A stretch of DNA of 64,000 nt from Actinomycetota bacterium (lineage in GTDB: Bacteria > Actinomycetota > Actinomycetes > Propionibacteriales > Propionibacteriaceae), in contig JAIUOR010000047.1 of assembly GCA_020161795.1 (NCBI GenBank), forward strand, positions 1 through 64,000, written 5' to 3'. Below are positions 42,999-52,696 of the stretch, piece after piece. Numbering within the stretch: position 1 is the first letter of the stretch; each line of letters begins with the position of its first letter. Under the pieces are notes generated by a model. The model was given only the letters and a program-made list of their open reading frames with translations. It searched no databases and was not told the DNA's origin. The position numbers and the translations under genes were made by a program.

Positions 42999-44435
42999 CT
43001 AGGCGAGCGTGGGCACCCTCCGCCATGGCCCGGCTTGCTCCCAGCCGCCGGCCGCCTCCTCCAGGGCGGCGCCGACCGACAGCAGCGTCTCCTCGGCGCC
43101 GAACCGGGCGCCGAGCATGATCCCGATCGGCAGGCGTATGCCGTCCACCTCGGCGACGTGCAGCGGTAGCGAGATCGCCGGCAGGCCGCTGAGGTTGCAG
43201 ACGCTGGTCCAGGGCGTGAACCGGGTCTGGGCCGCGAAGTCGCCGGCCGGATCCGTGTCGTCCCGCAGGCTGCCGATCGGGGCCGGCGGCTGGGCCAGGG
43301 TCGGGGTGAGGATCAGGTCGAACTCGTCCCAGGCCAGCGCCACCTCGCGGGTGAGCCGCTGCAGTTCCGCCAGCGCCGCGGCATGCTCCAGGGCCGTCAC
43401 GCCGCGGCCCTGCTCGCGCAGCCAGCGGGTGAGCGGGGTGAGCAGGGGGTCGGCCTCCGGCGGCAGCGGGATGGACGCGGCGCCGACCGTCCACAGGGCG
43501 GTGAAGGCGTCCCAGCGTTCCACAGCGAAGGGGGCCGGGGCCTCCTCCATCACGTGCCCGGCGTCCTGCAGCAGGCGGACGGCGGCGGTCACTGCCTCCA
43601 GGCAGGCGGGGTGCACCTCGGCCTCGGCGATCACGGGGGTGGTGAGGACGCCGATCCGCAGCCCGGTGGGCCGGAGCCGGGTCGCGGCCAGGAAGCTGCC
43701 GGAAGGCGGCGGGGCGACGTAGGTGTCGCCGGTGCGGTAGCCGGCCAGCACGTCCAGCGCCGCCGCGGTGTCGGCCACGGTCCGGGTGAGCACCCCGGCG
43801 GTGGCCAGGCCCGGGCCGGGCGGCATCAGCGGGCCGGAACTGACTCGTCCCCGGCTGGGTTTCAGCCCGACCAGGCCGCAGGCCGAGGCCGGGATCCGGA
43901 TCGAGCCACCGCCGTCGGAGGCCTGCGCGATCGGGACGATACCGGCGGCCACCGCAGCCGCCGCCCCGCCGCTCGAGCCGCCCGCCGAGCGGGTCGGATC
44001 CCAGGGCGTCGCGGCGGGCGGACGTCCGTCCGGTTCGGTGTAGCAGGGGAAGCCGAACTCGGGGGTGGCGGTCTTGCCGAGCATGGTCGTGCCGGCCTCC
44101 CGCAGCCATTCGACGATGCCGTCGTCCACCTCGGCGAGGTTCCCGCGCATCGCGGTCGAGCCCGCCTCGAACCCGACGCCGGCAACCGGGTTGAGATCCT
44201 TGATCGGGCAGGGCACCCCGAGCAGCGGCAGATCGAGCGTCGGCTCGTCCGCCAGTCTCCGGTCGATGTCGGCCGCCTGCCGCAGCGCGAGGTCGGGAGC
44301 GAGCGTGACGAAGGCACCCCAGGCGTCCGCCTCGGCCCGGCGCAGCGCGGCCTCGGTCACCTCGACCGCGCTCACCTGCCGCTCCCGGATCGCCGCGGCC
44401 GTCTCCAGCGCGGTGAGCTCGGCGAGGTCGGTCAC
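42999..44435 (-). CDS. Amidase-signature family hydrolase
   Basis: 478 residues. Ser-cisSer-Lys triad is complete: K79 (GVPCPIKDLN), S154 (SAGGSSGGAAAA) and S178 (QASDGGGSIRIPAS). The enzyme hydrolyses amides such as those of aryl or acyl amides; the precise substrate cannot be read out. Not a GatA: gatB/gatC are absent nearby. GTG start overlaps the stop of the NADH dehydrogenase gene by four bases. Confidence 0.9.
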   Translation of the reverse strand: MTDLAELTALETAAAIRERQVSAVEVTEAALRRAEADAWGAFVTLAPDLALRQAADIDRRLADEPTLDLPLLGVPCPIKDLNPVAGVGFEAGSTAMRGNLAEVDDGIVEWLREAGTTMLGKTATPEFGFPCYTEPDGRPPAATPWDPTRSAGGSSGGAAAAVAAGIVPIAQASDGGGSIRIPASACGLVGLKPSRGRVSSGPLMPPGPGLATAGVLTRTVADTAAALDVLAGYRTGDTYVAPPPSGSFLAATRLRPTGLRIGVLTTPVIAEAEVHPACLEAVTAAVRLLQDAGHVMEEAPAPFAVERWDAFTALWTVGAASIPLPPEADPLLTPLTRWLREQGRGVTALEHAAALAELQRLTREVALAWDEFDLILTPTLAQPPAPIGSLRDDTDPAGDFAAQTRFTPWTSVCNLSGLPAISLPLHVAEVDGIRLPIGIMLGARFGAEETLLSVGAALEEAAGGWEQAGPWRRVPTLA

Positions 44436-45787
44436 CGCTGCTCCCGGTCGGAGTCGAAGGTGGCCCAGATGCTGGGCTGGAAGTCATCGCCGAGTTGCTT
44501 GCGCGCGAGCCGCCCGACCAGCTGCTGCTCGGTCGTCACCCGTTCCGAACGGGAGCGTCCCAGGAAGGTGATTGCCCATTTCAGCAGGGTCGAGAGCCGG
44601 TTCTTGAAGCCGACCAGGTAGACCAGGTGGACGCCCAGCCAGGCGGCCCAGGCCACGAAGCCGGTGAGGCTGAGCTTGCCGACCTGGGCAACCGCACCGA
44701 ACTGGCTGACCACCGCCATCGAGCCCTTGTCCTTGTACTTGAACGGTTCGGTGACGGGCTGGCCGGCGAGCTCGCCGGCGATCTTGCGGGCCGTGTACTT
44801 GCCGCCCTGCAGCGCGACCTGGGCCACTCCCGGCAGCCGGTCGAGGCTCATCATGTCGCCGAGAACGAAGACCTCGGGGTGTCCGGGCAGGGTGAGGTCG
44901 GGCTGGACGGCGACCCGGCCGACCCGGTCGACCTCACCGCCGGACTGCTCGGCGAGCTGCTTGCCGAGCGGGCTGGCCTGAACCCCGGCCGCCCATACCT
45001 TGCAGCTGGCGACGATCCGTTCGGTGCTGCCGTCGGCAAAGCTGACGTCCACGCCCGTCTCGTCCAGGCCGGTCACGCGGGCACCGAGCCGCACCTCAAC
45101 CCCGATCTTCTCCAGCCGCGCCTTGGCGGAGGCCGAGAGCTTGGGCGTGAAGCCGGGCAGCACCGCGTCGGCGGCGTCGAGCAGGACGACCCGCGCCTGC
45201 CGGGTGTCGATCCGCTTGAAGCTGCGCACCAGCACGTCACGGGTGAGTTCGGCGATCTGGCCGACCATCTCGACCCCGGTGGGGCCGGCGCCCACGACCA
45301 CGAAGGTGAGCAGCCGTTCGCGCTCCTCCTCCGAATCGCTGAGTTCGGCCATCTCCAGCGCGCCGAAGATCCGCGCCCGCAATTCCAGTGCGTCGTCCAC
45401 CGTCTTCATGCCGGGGGCGAAGATCTCGAACTGGTCGTTGCCGAAATACGACTGCCCGGCCCCGGCGGCCACCACGAGGTAGTCGTAGGGCACCGTGATC
45501 GTGTGGCCGAGCTTCTCGGCGGTCACCATCCGGCTCGTCAGGTCGATTCCGGTGACCTCGGCCAGCAGCACGGTGGCATTGGGCTGCTTGCGCAGGATGT
45601 CCCGGGTCGCGGGCGCGATCTCGCCGGTGGAGAGGATTCCGGTGGCCGCCTGGTAGAGCAACGGCTGGAACAGGTGGGACACGGTCTTCGAGATCAGGGT
45701 GATCTCGACCGGCGCGTCGGCCAGCCCTTTCGTCGTGAACAGGCCCCCGAACCCGGAGCCGATCACCACCACCCGCCGACGTTCCAT
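44432..45787 (-). CDS. ndh: Type II NADH:quinone oxidoreductase
   Basis: 451 residues. FAD-binding GSGFGG (10-15) and NADH-binding VVGAGPTGVEM, with the quinone-site AQGGKYTAR-like segment and a C-terminal membrane-anchoring helix pair (GFVAWAAWLGVHLVYLVGFKNR). Non-proton-pumping entry of electrons from NADH into menaquinone, complementing complex I encoded 20 kb away. First gene of the ndh-amidase-CHAT-MBL run. Confidence 0.93.
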   Translation of the reverse strand: MERRRVVVIGSGFGGLFTTKGLADAPVEITLISKTVSHLFQPLLYQAATGILSTGEIAPATRDILRKQPNATVLLAEVTGIDLTSRMVTAEKLGHTITVPYDYLVVAAGAGQSYFGNDQFEIFAPGMKTVDDALELRARIFGALEMAELSDSEEERERLLTFVVVGAGPTGVEMVGQIAELTRDVLVRSFKRIDTRQARVVLLDAADAVLPGFTPKLSASAKARLEKIGVEVRLGARVTGLDETGVDVSFADGSTERIVASCKVWAAGVQASPLGKQLAEQSGGEVDRVGRVAVQPDLTLPGHPEVFVLGDMMSLDRLPGVAQVALQGGKYTARKIAGELAGQPVTEPFKYKDKGSMAVVSQFGAVAQVGKLSLTGFVAWAAWLGVHLVYLVGFKNRLSTLLKWAITFLGRSRSERVTTEQQLVGRLARKQLGDDFQPSIWATFDSDREQR

Positions 45788-45882
45788 CAGGTCTCCTCGG
45801 ACGATTTACGCAAACCCTAACGCGCGAAACGAACCGAACCAAGGCTTCCGGCAACCGGTGGACGCCGAACCCCGCCGTTGGG

Positions 45883-45918
45883 GGTCACTGCATACCCTGC
45901 GGTCACTGCACACCCTGC
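45883..45918 (-). repeat. 18-bp tandem duplication at the end of the MDMPI-like gene
   Basis: Two adjacent 18-bp copies (45883-45900 and 45901-45918) differing at one base; the second includes the stop codon at 45903. Looks like a recent slip at the gene end. Confidence 0.7.
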
Positions 45919-46688
45919 GCCTGGCCGGCCCGGACCGCGTCCAGCGCCTCGGCGTCCCCAGTCGTCGCCGGTTCGGGTCCGCGCCCCCATAGCCACCGGT
46001 ACACCTCCTCAGCCGTGCCGCTGATCACTGCCACCGGTTCAGTGCCCGAGGTGAACGCGATACCGGGCTCGTCGTAGGACTTGCCCGACTGGCCGGTGCC
46101 CCGCCAGCGACCGCCGATCACGAACCGTGGCTCGGCGTCGCTCAGTCGCAGTTCGACGGTCCCGGCGCTGGGCTGGAACTCGAAACCCGGATTGGTGCCC
46201 CACCAGGCCAGCATGACCTCGATGGCATGCGCGATGCCGTCCGCCGCCACCTCCCGCGCGATCGGCGCCGACTCGACTCCGGCGGTGAGCTCGGCGTCGA
46301 CCCGGTGCATGGTGGCCTCGTGCACCTGCATCCGGCGGGTGAACCCGACAGTCTGGTCGGTGGCGAACCACGACCAGGCCGGCTGGGAGTCCGCTCGGGT
46401 GGCCAGCTGGCCCACCAGGGCAGCCGTCTCGTCCTCCAGTAATCCGATGACTGCCGCCGGGTCGTCCAGGCGGGCCGGGTTGGCTGCCTCGACCCGATCC
46501 GATTCTTCGTCCGTCACCGCACCGGAGGCGAGGATGTGCGCCCAGAACGCGTGAACCTCGGTGAGATGCCACAGCAGGTCGGCCGCCGTCCATTTCGGGC
46601 AGGTCGGCACGGGAGCCTGGGGGTCGACACCGCGTAGCGCCGCGATGAACCGGTCGGTCTCGGATTGGATGAGCGCCAGGTGATCCAT
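45903..46688 (-). CDS. Mycothiol-dependent maleylpyruvate isomerase-like (DinB fold) protein
   Basis: 261 residues, MDHLALIQSETDRFIAALRG opening, and PKWTAADLLWHLTEVHAFWAHIL as in the DinB/MDMPI N-terminal four-helix bundle with a His metal ligand, then a SCP-like C-terminal domain. In actinobacteria such proteins use mycothiol or bind metal in unknown reactions. The stop lies in an 18-bp tandem repeat. Stand-alone gene. Confidence 0.82.
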   Translation of the reverse strand: MDHLALIQSETDRFIAALRGVDPQAPVPTCPKWTAADLLWHLTEVHAFWAHILASGAVTDEESDRVEAANPARLDDPAAVIGLLEDETAALVGQLATRADSQPAWSWFATDQTVGFTRRMQVHEATMHRVDAELTAGVESAPIAREVAADGIAHAIEVMLAWWGTNPGFEFQPSAGTVELRLSDAEPRFVIGGRWRGTGQSGKSYDEPGIAFTSGTEPVAVISGTAEEVYRWLWGRGPEPATTGDAEALDAVRAGQAQGVQ

Positions 46689-46798
46689 GAAGGGACCCTA
46701 TGCCCCCTGGGTCATCCCGAAAAGCCGGTGGCGGGGACGAAGTCGTCCCAGGACTCCGACGGAACGCTGTCCGGCGACCGTCCCGTTCCGGCGCCGGG

Positions 46799-46829
46799 GG
46801 TGTCCCCTGACACCCTGTCTTGCGACAGG
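46799..46829. repeat. Two adjacent short palindromes upstream of the DUF222-HNH gene
   Basis: GGTGTC-CCCT-GACACC (46799-46814) and CCTGTC-TTGC-GACAGG (46814-46829), each with 6-bp arms and a 4-nt loop, 100 nt before the start of the DUF222-HNH gene. No other gene or element is seen in the 241-nt gap. Confidence 0.6.
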
Positions 46830-46929
46830 AGTTTCTCTACAGATGACGGCTGGATTCTTTGTGTGACAAGCAGAGATGTCGGCATCTTGGCGCACGGTTT
46901 CTGTCAGTGGCGGGCCGTAGAGTCCTGGC

Positions 46930-48285
46930 ATGGACGAGCCGATCGCCACTCAGCTGGAACAGCTGGACGCCAGCAGCCTGCTGGTGCTGATCGGCTGTGC
47001 CCTGCGCGAGCTCGGCGACTCCCGTCACCAGCTGATACCCGAGCGGGACCAACTCGACCTGCTACGCGACGCCCTGCGCTTCGACGCCCAGCTCAACGCC
47101 TGGAGCCACCAATGGGCGGCCCGGCTGGACGCCGCCGAGGTCGCCTGGCGCGAACACGGCACCTCAACCTCCACCTGGCTGGCCGATGTCGCCAATCTCA
47201 CCCGCCGCGAAGCCTCCGCCCTGGTCAGAGCGGGACACGAACAGACCCGGTTCCCCATCGTCGGCCGGGCGACGCTCGACGGCCAGGTGCTCCCCACCCA
47301 GGCATCAGCAATCACCAGCGTGCTGGACCAGCTCCCAGCGGAGTTCCCTGACGACGTGGTCGACCACGCCCAGGAGATGATGATCGACTTCGCCCATACC
47401 CACAACAGTGCCGAACTCCGCCGCCTCACCGGGCGGCTGCTGGAGGTTCTGGCTCCCGACACCGCTGACCAGAGGGAGGCCGCCCGGCTGGAACGCGAGG
47501 AACGCGCCGCCAGACGCCACCGGCACCTCACCTTCACCCACAGCCATCAGGGGTCGGTGCTGATCAAGGGCAGCCTGCCGATGATCGCAGCCGAACCGTT
47601 CATCCAGATCGTTGAGGCCTACGCCGCAGCAGAGAAGCGAGCGCTGGACGCCCTTGACCCGAACGCGGAGTACATCACACCCGCGATGCGACGCGCCGAC
47701 GGGCTACTGGCGATGGTCAACCACCACAACCAGCAGGCGTTGGCGCCGGTGCATGGCGGGGACCGCCCCCGGATCAGCATCCTGATGTCCTACGACAAGC
47801 TGCACAAGGCAGCCCACGACAACGGGCTGCTCACCGGAGCTCTCGCCGGATCAGGCGAACCGGTACCGGCCGGAACCCTGCGACAACTGCTGTGCGACGC
47901 CGACCTGCTGCCGGTGGCCCTGGGTGGACCCTCCGAGATACTCGACGTCGGACACTCCCAACGGTTCGTCACCCCCGCCCAACGCCTGGCGCTGGAAGCT
48001 CGCGACGGTGGCTGCGCGTTCCCCGGCTGCGACAAGCCACCCCAGGACTGTCACGCCCATCACATGATCCCGTGGTGGCAGGGCGGGCCGTCGGATCTTT
48101 CGAACCTGGTCCTGGTCTGCGCACACCACCACGGCATCGTGGAACCCAGCCGAGACCCCACCGCCGACCGCTGGCAGATCCGGCTCGGCACCGACAGCAC
48201 CCCCGAAGTCACCCCACCCCGTCGCGTCGACCCCCACCAACGCCCTCGACGACACACCCGCTACCTCACCCGACAACGCCAGTAG
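46930..48285 (+). CDS. DUF222 and HNH endonuclease domain protein (13E12-like)
   Basis: 451 residues. N-terminal DUF222 (about 1-330) and C-terminal HNH (about 360-405): CAFPGCDKPPQDCHAHHMIPWWQGGPSDLSNLVLVCAHHH with zinc-binding CxxC-like pairs and the catalytic HH. The family occurs in many copies per actinobacterial genome and its function is unknown; some belong to the 13E12 repeat family. Flanked by palindromes upstream. Full length. Confidence 0.9.
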   Translation: MDEPIATQLEQLDASSLLVLIGCALRELGDSRHQLIPERDQLDLLRDALRFDAQLNAWSHQWAARLDAAEVAWREHGTSTSTWLADVANLTRREASALVRAGHEQTRFPIVGRATLDGQVLPTQASAITSVLDQLPAEFPDDVVDHAQEMMIDFAHTHNSAELRRLTGRLLEVLAPDTADQREAARLEREERAARRHRHLTFTHSHQGSVLIKGSLPMIAAEPFIQIVEAYAAAEKRALDALDPNAEYITPAMRRADGLLAMVNHHNQQALAPVHGGDRPRISILMSYDKLHKAAHDNGLLTGALAGSGEPVPAGTLRQLLCDADLLPVALGGPSEILDVGHSQRFVTPAQRLALEARDGGCAFPGCDKPPQDCHAHHMIPWWQGGPSDLSNLVLVCAHHHGIVEPSRDPTADRWQIRLGTDSTPEVTPPRRVDPHQRPRRHTRYLTRQRQ

Positions 48286-48401
48286 GCGAAACCTGTCCTC
48301 GGTTCGCAGCCGGGCGTGCGCCTGAGCCCGCACACTTCGGAACCCCGGGCCGCGACGCGATCGAGTGACCGGTCCTCCGGCGGCACGTCGCGGGAACTCA
48401 G

Positions 48402-49409
48402 CTACGCAGGATTGGGATGGACCTGCAGCACGCTGGCGCCATCCTCGTGGTCGCGAAGCTGATACAGATGGTCGTCGACCACGCGGAACTCACGGTTGGG
48501 GATATGGTTTCCGTCCCGGGGAGGCGTGAACGTCCGAAGCAGGGAACCGTCGGCCGCGAACTGGTAGACATGCGAAACGACGATGTTCCCGCGGGCGTCG
48601 TCGTAGTAGCTCTCGGCCGTCGCGTAGTACGAACCGGCGCTGTCCCGGTGGAGCAGCCGGATTCCGAGCGGATCATGGCTGGTGAGCAGCCTGACGTTGA
48701 GCAGGCCGTCTGCCACAAGGTGACTGGGAAGCTCCTCGTCGATATCCAGGAACGGGTCGGGCGGGAGCTCGCCGGGCCCTTCGATGAGGAACCGTCTACC
48801 GGAATAGGTGACGCCGATCAGGTTGCCGTCCTGGAGTTCGATCTGGTCGGTCTGCGAGGAGGCGCGCGAACTGAAGTCGATCACGCGAACCGGGGAGAGT
48901 CGACCCTCAACGCGCTGGTGGACATGGACGAGCGGCTCCAGGAAGGCCAGGAAGTAGAACGTGTCGCCGTCGATCGCCAGATCGACCGCAGGCACAGCCT
49001 CTCCACCCTTCGTCACAGGCCATGCCAGAGTCTCGACGATCCGGGCATCCTGGAATGTCGCGATCCGACTGTTGAGGTGGTCGGCGATCGTGACCAGATC
49101 GCCGTCGACCCAGAACGACTCCGGCCCCCGAGGCTCCTCCTCCGGCCGAGAGAACACCATCGACGGATCGCTGACCAGCACGGTCACCTCGCTCATCGTG
49201 TCAGGAAGCACCTCGATGGTCCGCCGTGCGGCCGGCGTCGGGCTCGCCGTCGCAGTCCGAACAGGAGTCGGCGGAACTGCAGTGGGGCTGGGGGTGACCG
49301 GCCGCGCCGGCGAGCACCCGCTCAGCAGCATGCTCGAGACGGCCGTCGCGATACCCAGCCGGACCAGAGGGACGCAACTCACCTCCTTGTTGGGAGGTCC
49401 GTTCTTCAT
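48402..49409 (-). CDS. Putative lipoprotein, possible beta-propeller
   Basis: 335 residues. Lipobox SMLLSGC gives a lipidated Cys at residue 32, followed by a Pro/Thr-rich linker (PARPVTPSPTAVPPTPVRT) and a domain with repeated strand-rich segments such as FWVDGDLVTIADHLNSRIATF and DNGNLIGVTYSGRRF-like units, resembling a beta-propeller. Exported to the outer face. It is 61 nt downstream of another lipoprotein gene on the same strand. Function unknown. Confidence 0.75.
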   Translation of the reverse strand: MKNGPPNKEVSCVPLVRLGIATAVSSMLLSGCSPARPVTPSPTAVPPTPVRTATASPTPAARRTIEVLPDTMSEVTVLVSDPSMVFSRPEEEPRGPESFWVDGDLVTIADHLNSRIATFQDARIVETLAWPVTKGGEAVPAVDLAIDGDTFYFLAFLEPLVHVHQRVEGRLSPVRVIDFSSRASSQTDQIELQDGNLIGVTYSGRRFLIEGPGELPPDPFLDIDEELPSHLVADGLLNVRLLTSHDPLGIRLLHRDSAGSYYATAESYYDDARGNIVVSHVYQFAADGSLLRTFTPPRDGNHIPNREFRVVDDHLYQLRDHEDGASVLQVHPNPA

Positions 49410-49470
49410 CGGCCTTTCCTTGCTCGATACGACGCAGGCATCGGGGCCACCACCCCGGGGGAACCGGTAG

Positions 49471-49959
49471 TCAGGCGACGCCCCAGTTCGTCACCGTCCA
49501 CGGTGCGGATGGCTCCGCGCGGGTCACCGTCCACGTCCAGTCGCGGTAGGTCGAGTTCGGGTTGAGGCCGTTGTTCTGCCCGTTCGGGCCCACCCGGAAC
49601 TCCGAGTTGAACACCACGGTGTCCGTCCCCTTGGGCAACGGCGACGAGGCCAACTCACGTTGCCGCTGGGAGAACGCCTCGCTGAAGGTGAGCTTCACCA
49701 GGGTGCAATCCTCGAACCCGCGGAAGGCCTCCAGAACGGCGTCAGCCGCAGCCTTCAGCTCGGCCTGGCTGAACTGTGACGTCTCACCGATCACGATGGA
49801 CGCCTGGCTCACGTTCCCGGGCGACGCGCATCCCGTGAGAATGAGAAGAACAGCCGCCGCGACCGCCAGCAGTCTTCGAAGACTCGCCGGCCGCCGGATC
49901 GACGCAACTCCGGATCCCTGTTCGTCACGGTTCGGTGTCCTGATGGCTTCCGGGTTCAT
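49471..49959 (-). CDS. Putative lipoprotein
   Basis: 162 residues from ATG at 49959. A long N-terminal part precedes the hydrophobic stretch LLAVAAAVLLILTGC with lipidated C44; a later start is possible, since lipoprotein signals are usually shorter. Mature part includes FEDCTLVKLTFSEAFSQRQREL and ends YRDWTWTVTRAEPSAPWTVTNWGVA. No family recognised. Upstream of the other lipoprotein gene and probably co-transcribed. Confidence 0.75.
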   Translation of the reverse strand: MNPEAIRTPNRDEQGSGVASIRRPASLRRLLAVAAAVLLILTGCASPGNVSQASIVIGETSQFSQAELKAAADAVLEAFRGFEDCTLVKLTFSEAFSQRQRELASSPLPKGTDTVVFNSEFRVGPNGQNNGLNPNSTYRDWTWTVTRAEPSAPWTVTNWGVA

Positions 49960-50091
49960 ACCCACGAACCTACGACAACCCGTAGGAGCCCGCCTCCACC
50001 CAGCGGTCACCGTCCATCCTTCAAACGGACGATTCTCAAGCCCGTCGCGTCAGCGAGTGCGGCGATTTGTCAGCCGCCGCGAACGAGAAGC

Positions 50092-51096
50092 TCAGGCAGA
50101 GCGGGTGATGACGGTGTCGCAAAGGGCGAGCAGGGCGTCCTTTGCGGGACCTTCGGGCAGCGGTGCCAGGTGCGCGCGGGCGACCTCGGCCCGCCGGGCG
50201 ACCTCGGCCCGCGCCTCGGCGAGAACCGGGTGGGCCCGGAGCAGCCCGAGCGCCTCGGCCACCTCGGCGTCGTCGTCGATGCCCCCGGCCAGCAGCGACA
50301 GCAGGCGGGCGTCGGAGGGGTCGGTGGAGCGCTGGGCCAGCAGCGTGGGCAGGGTGGGGACTCCGGCCCGCAGGTCGGTGCCGGGGGTCTTGCCGGCGGT
50401 GTCGCTGGCGATGTCGATGATGTCGTCGCTGAGCTGGAAGACCACGCCGATCTCCTCGCCGTAGGCCGACAGCGCCGCCAGCACCTCGTCCGATGCCCCG
50501 GCCACCATGCCGCCGAAGCGCGCTGAGGTGGCGATCAGCGAGCCGGTCTTGTCGGCCACCACGGCCAGGTAGTGCGCCAGCGGATCGTCATCGGGCTGCG
50601 GGCCGCGCGTCTCGGCGAGCTGGCCCTGCACCAGCCGGGCGAAGGTCTCCGCCTGCAGCGTGACGTACTCCACGCCCAGCGTGGCCACGATGCTGGAGGC
50701 CCGGGAGAACAGCAGGTCGCCCACCAGGATCGCGACATTGTTGTCCCAGCGGCGATTCGCGCTGGGCGCGCCGCGGCGCAGCTCGGCCTCGTCCATGACG
50801 TCGTCGTGGTACAGGCTGGCGACGTGGGTGAGCTCGACCACCAGCGCGGCCCGGGCCACCTCGTCGTCGTCGGCCGCACGCTGCCCCAGCATGGACGACA
50901 GCACCACCAGCAAGGGTCGGAACCGCTTGCCGCCGGCGCTGATGATGTGCTGGGCGGCCTGGGTTGCGAAGGCGGTGTCGGCGACGGCCGCCGCCATCAG
51001 CTGTTGTTCGATCCCCTCCAGCAGGGCGGCGACCCGATCGCTGAATTGGGAATCGACGGCCGCTGCCTGCGCTGCCATGGCACTGTCGACGAACAT
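50092..51096 (-). CDS. Trans-polyprenyl diphosphate synthase
   Basis: 334 residues. The first aspartate-rich motif DDVMD (98-102, LYHDDVMDEAELRRG) and the second LSDDIIDIASD bind Mg-diphosphates; FARM context (five residues before the first DD) is LTHVASLYH, which indicates a medium to long product such as C35-C45 for menaquinone. It is 30 nt after nuoN, an order seen in many actinobacteria, and would supply the quinone tail. Confidence 0.92.
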   Translation of the reverse strand: MFVDSAMAAQAAAVDSQFSDRVAALLEGIEQQLMAAAVADTAFATQAAQHIISAGGKRFRPLLVVLSSMLGQRAADDDEVARAALVVELTHVASLYHDDVMDEAELRRGAPSANRRWDNNVAILVGDLLFSRASSIVATLGVEYVTLQAETFARLVQGQLAETRGPQPDDDPLAHYLAVVADKTGSLIATSARFGGMVAGASDEVLAALSAYGEEIGVVFQLSDDIIDIASDTAGKTPGTDLRAGVPTLPTLLAQRSTDPSDARLLSLLAGGIDDDAEVAEALGLLRAHPVLAEARAEVARRAEVARAHLAPLPEGPAKDALLALCDTVITRSA

Positions 51097-51126
51097 CTGG
51101 ATCAGCCTAGCCGACCGGGATCCCGG

Positions 51127-52683
51127 TCACCGCCAGAACACCTCGGCACCCGCCAGCAGCTCCAGCAGCTGACCGGGGAAAAGGCCCAGGTAGACGGTTG
51201 CGGCCGCGCCGACAACGATCGGCACCCAGGTCATGCCACTGGCCTTGCCGACGGCCACCTGCCGGTTCGGCTCGCCGAAGAACATCACCACGATCACGCG
51301 GATGTAGAAGTAGGCCGCCACCAGGCTGAAGATGATCGCCGCCAGCACCAGCCACCAGTAACCGCCCCGCCAGGCAGCGGAGAAGACCGCCCACTTGCCG
51401 ATGAAGCCACCGGTCAGCGGGATGCCGGCGAAGCTCAGCATCAGGAAGGCGAAGACGCCGGCCAGCGCGGGATGGGTGCGGCCCAGGCCGCTCCATCCCG
51501 ACAGCGCGTTGGCCTCACCGGCCGAGTCGCGTACCAGGGTGACGATCGCGAAGGCCGCGATCACGGCGAAGCCGTAGGCGATCAGGTAGAACATGATCGA
51601 TCCGACGCTGTTCACCTGGCCCTCTGGGACGACCGCCAGGGCACCGACCACCGCCGTCAGCAGGAAGCCGGCGTGCGCCACCGACGAGTAGGCCAGCATC
51701 CGCTTGATATCGGTCTGGGTGAGCGCCAGGATCGCGCCGACCGCCATGGTGAGGAGCGCCAGCACCGCCAGCAGCGGCTGCCAACTCCAGCGCTCGGCGC
51801 CCAGGGCGACATAGAACACCCGGACGCCGCCGATCACCGCGGCCAGCTTGGTGCAGATCGCCATGAAGCCGGTCACCGGGGTGGGCGCACCGACGTAGAC
51901 ATCCGGAATCCAGGAGTGGAAGGGCACCACGCCGATCTTGAACAGCAGCCCGACCGCCAGCATCGCGATGCCGGTATACAGCAGCCCGGGGCCGAAGGTG
52001 GGCGCGGCGATCGCGACATCGATCGCCTTCAGGTCGAACGAGCCCGCGTAGCCGTAGAGCAGCGCCATGCCGAACAGGAAGAAGGCCGACGAGAAGGCGC
52101 CCAGCAGGAAGTACTTCAGGCCGGCCTCCTGGCTCAGCAGCCGGCGCCGCCGGGCCATCGCGCTGAGCACGTAGAGCGGCAGGCTCATGACCTCCAGCGC
52201 GATGAAGAGCGTGATCAGATCGTTCGCCGAGGCGAAGACCATCATGCCGGCCAGGGAGAACAGGGCCAGCGGGAACACCTCGGAGTGCTCCAGCCGTGCG
52301 GTCGTGGCCTCGGATTCCAGCGGGCTGCCGGGAACCGATGAGGCGGACGCGGCGAACACGGTCGCGCCGTTGTCGAGCCTGCGCTCGGAGAACACCAGGA
52401 TGCCCAGCAGGCCGAAGACCAGCAGCGAGCCCCAGGCGATGTAGGCCGGGCCGTCCAGGCTGATCGAACCCATGGCGAGGATGCCCCCGCTGCCCTGGCG
52501 CCAGTTGATCACCAGCATCACGATCGCGGCCAGCACGGTCGCGGCGAGCAGCACCAGCTGCGAGACGAACCGCAGCCGCCGGGGCATCAGGGCCTCGACC
52601 AGCACGCCGAGGCAGGCTCCCACCAGCACGATCAGCAGTGGCGAGAGCTCGAACCATTCGAAGGTCGGTGCGGGGATGTTCAC
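51127..52683 (-). CDS. nuoN: NADH-quinone oxidoreductase subunit N
   Basis: 518 residues, about 14 membrane helices, proton-pumping subunit of complex I. Hallmarks: LALFSLAGMMVFASANDLITLFIALEVMSLPLYVL and the GLLFKIGVVPFHSWIPDVYVGAPTPVTGFM region that carries the conserved Lys, and QTDIKRMLAYSSVAHAGFLL. It follows nuoM with a 13-nt gap. Last nuo gene of the operon. Confidence 0.95.
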   Translation of the reverse strand: MNIPAPTFEWFELSPLLIVLVGACLGVLVEALMPRRLRFVSQLVLLAATVLAAIVMLVINWRQGSGGILAMGSISLDGPAYIAWGSLLVFGLLGILVFSERRLDNGATVFAASASSVPGSPLESEATTARLEHSEVFPLALFSLAGMMVFASANDLITLFIALEVMSLPLYVLSAMARRRRLLSQEAGLKYFLLGAFSSAFFLFGMALLYGYAGSFDLKAIDVAIAAPTFGPGLLYTGIAMLAVGLLFKIGVVPFHSWIPDVYVGAPTPVTGFMAICTKLAAVIGGVRVFYVALGAERWSWQPLLAVLALLTMAVGAILALTQTDIKRMLAYSSVAHAGFLLTAVVGALAVVPEGQVNSVGSIMFYLIAYGFAVIAAFAIVTLVRDSAGEANALSGWSGLGRTHPALAGVFAFLMLSFAGIPLTGGFIGKWAVFSAAWRGGYWWLVLAAIIFSLVAAYFYIRVIVVMFFGEPNRQVAVGKASGMTWVPIVVGAAATVYLGLFPGQLLELLAGAEVFWR

Positions 52684-52696
52684 TGTGCTACCTCGC

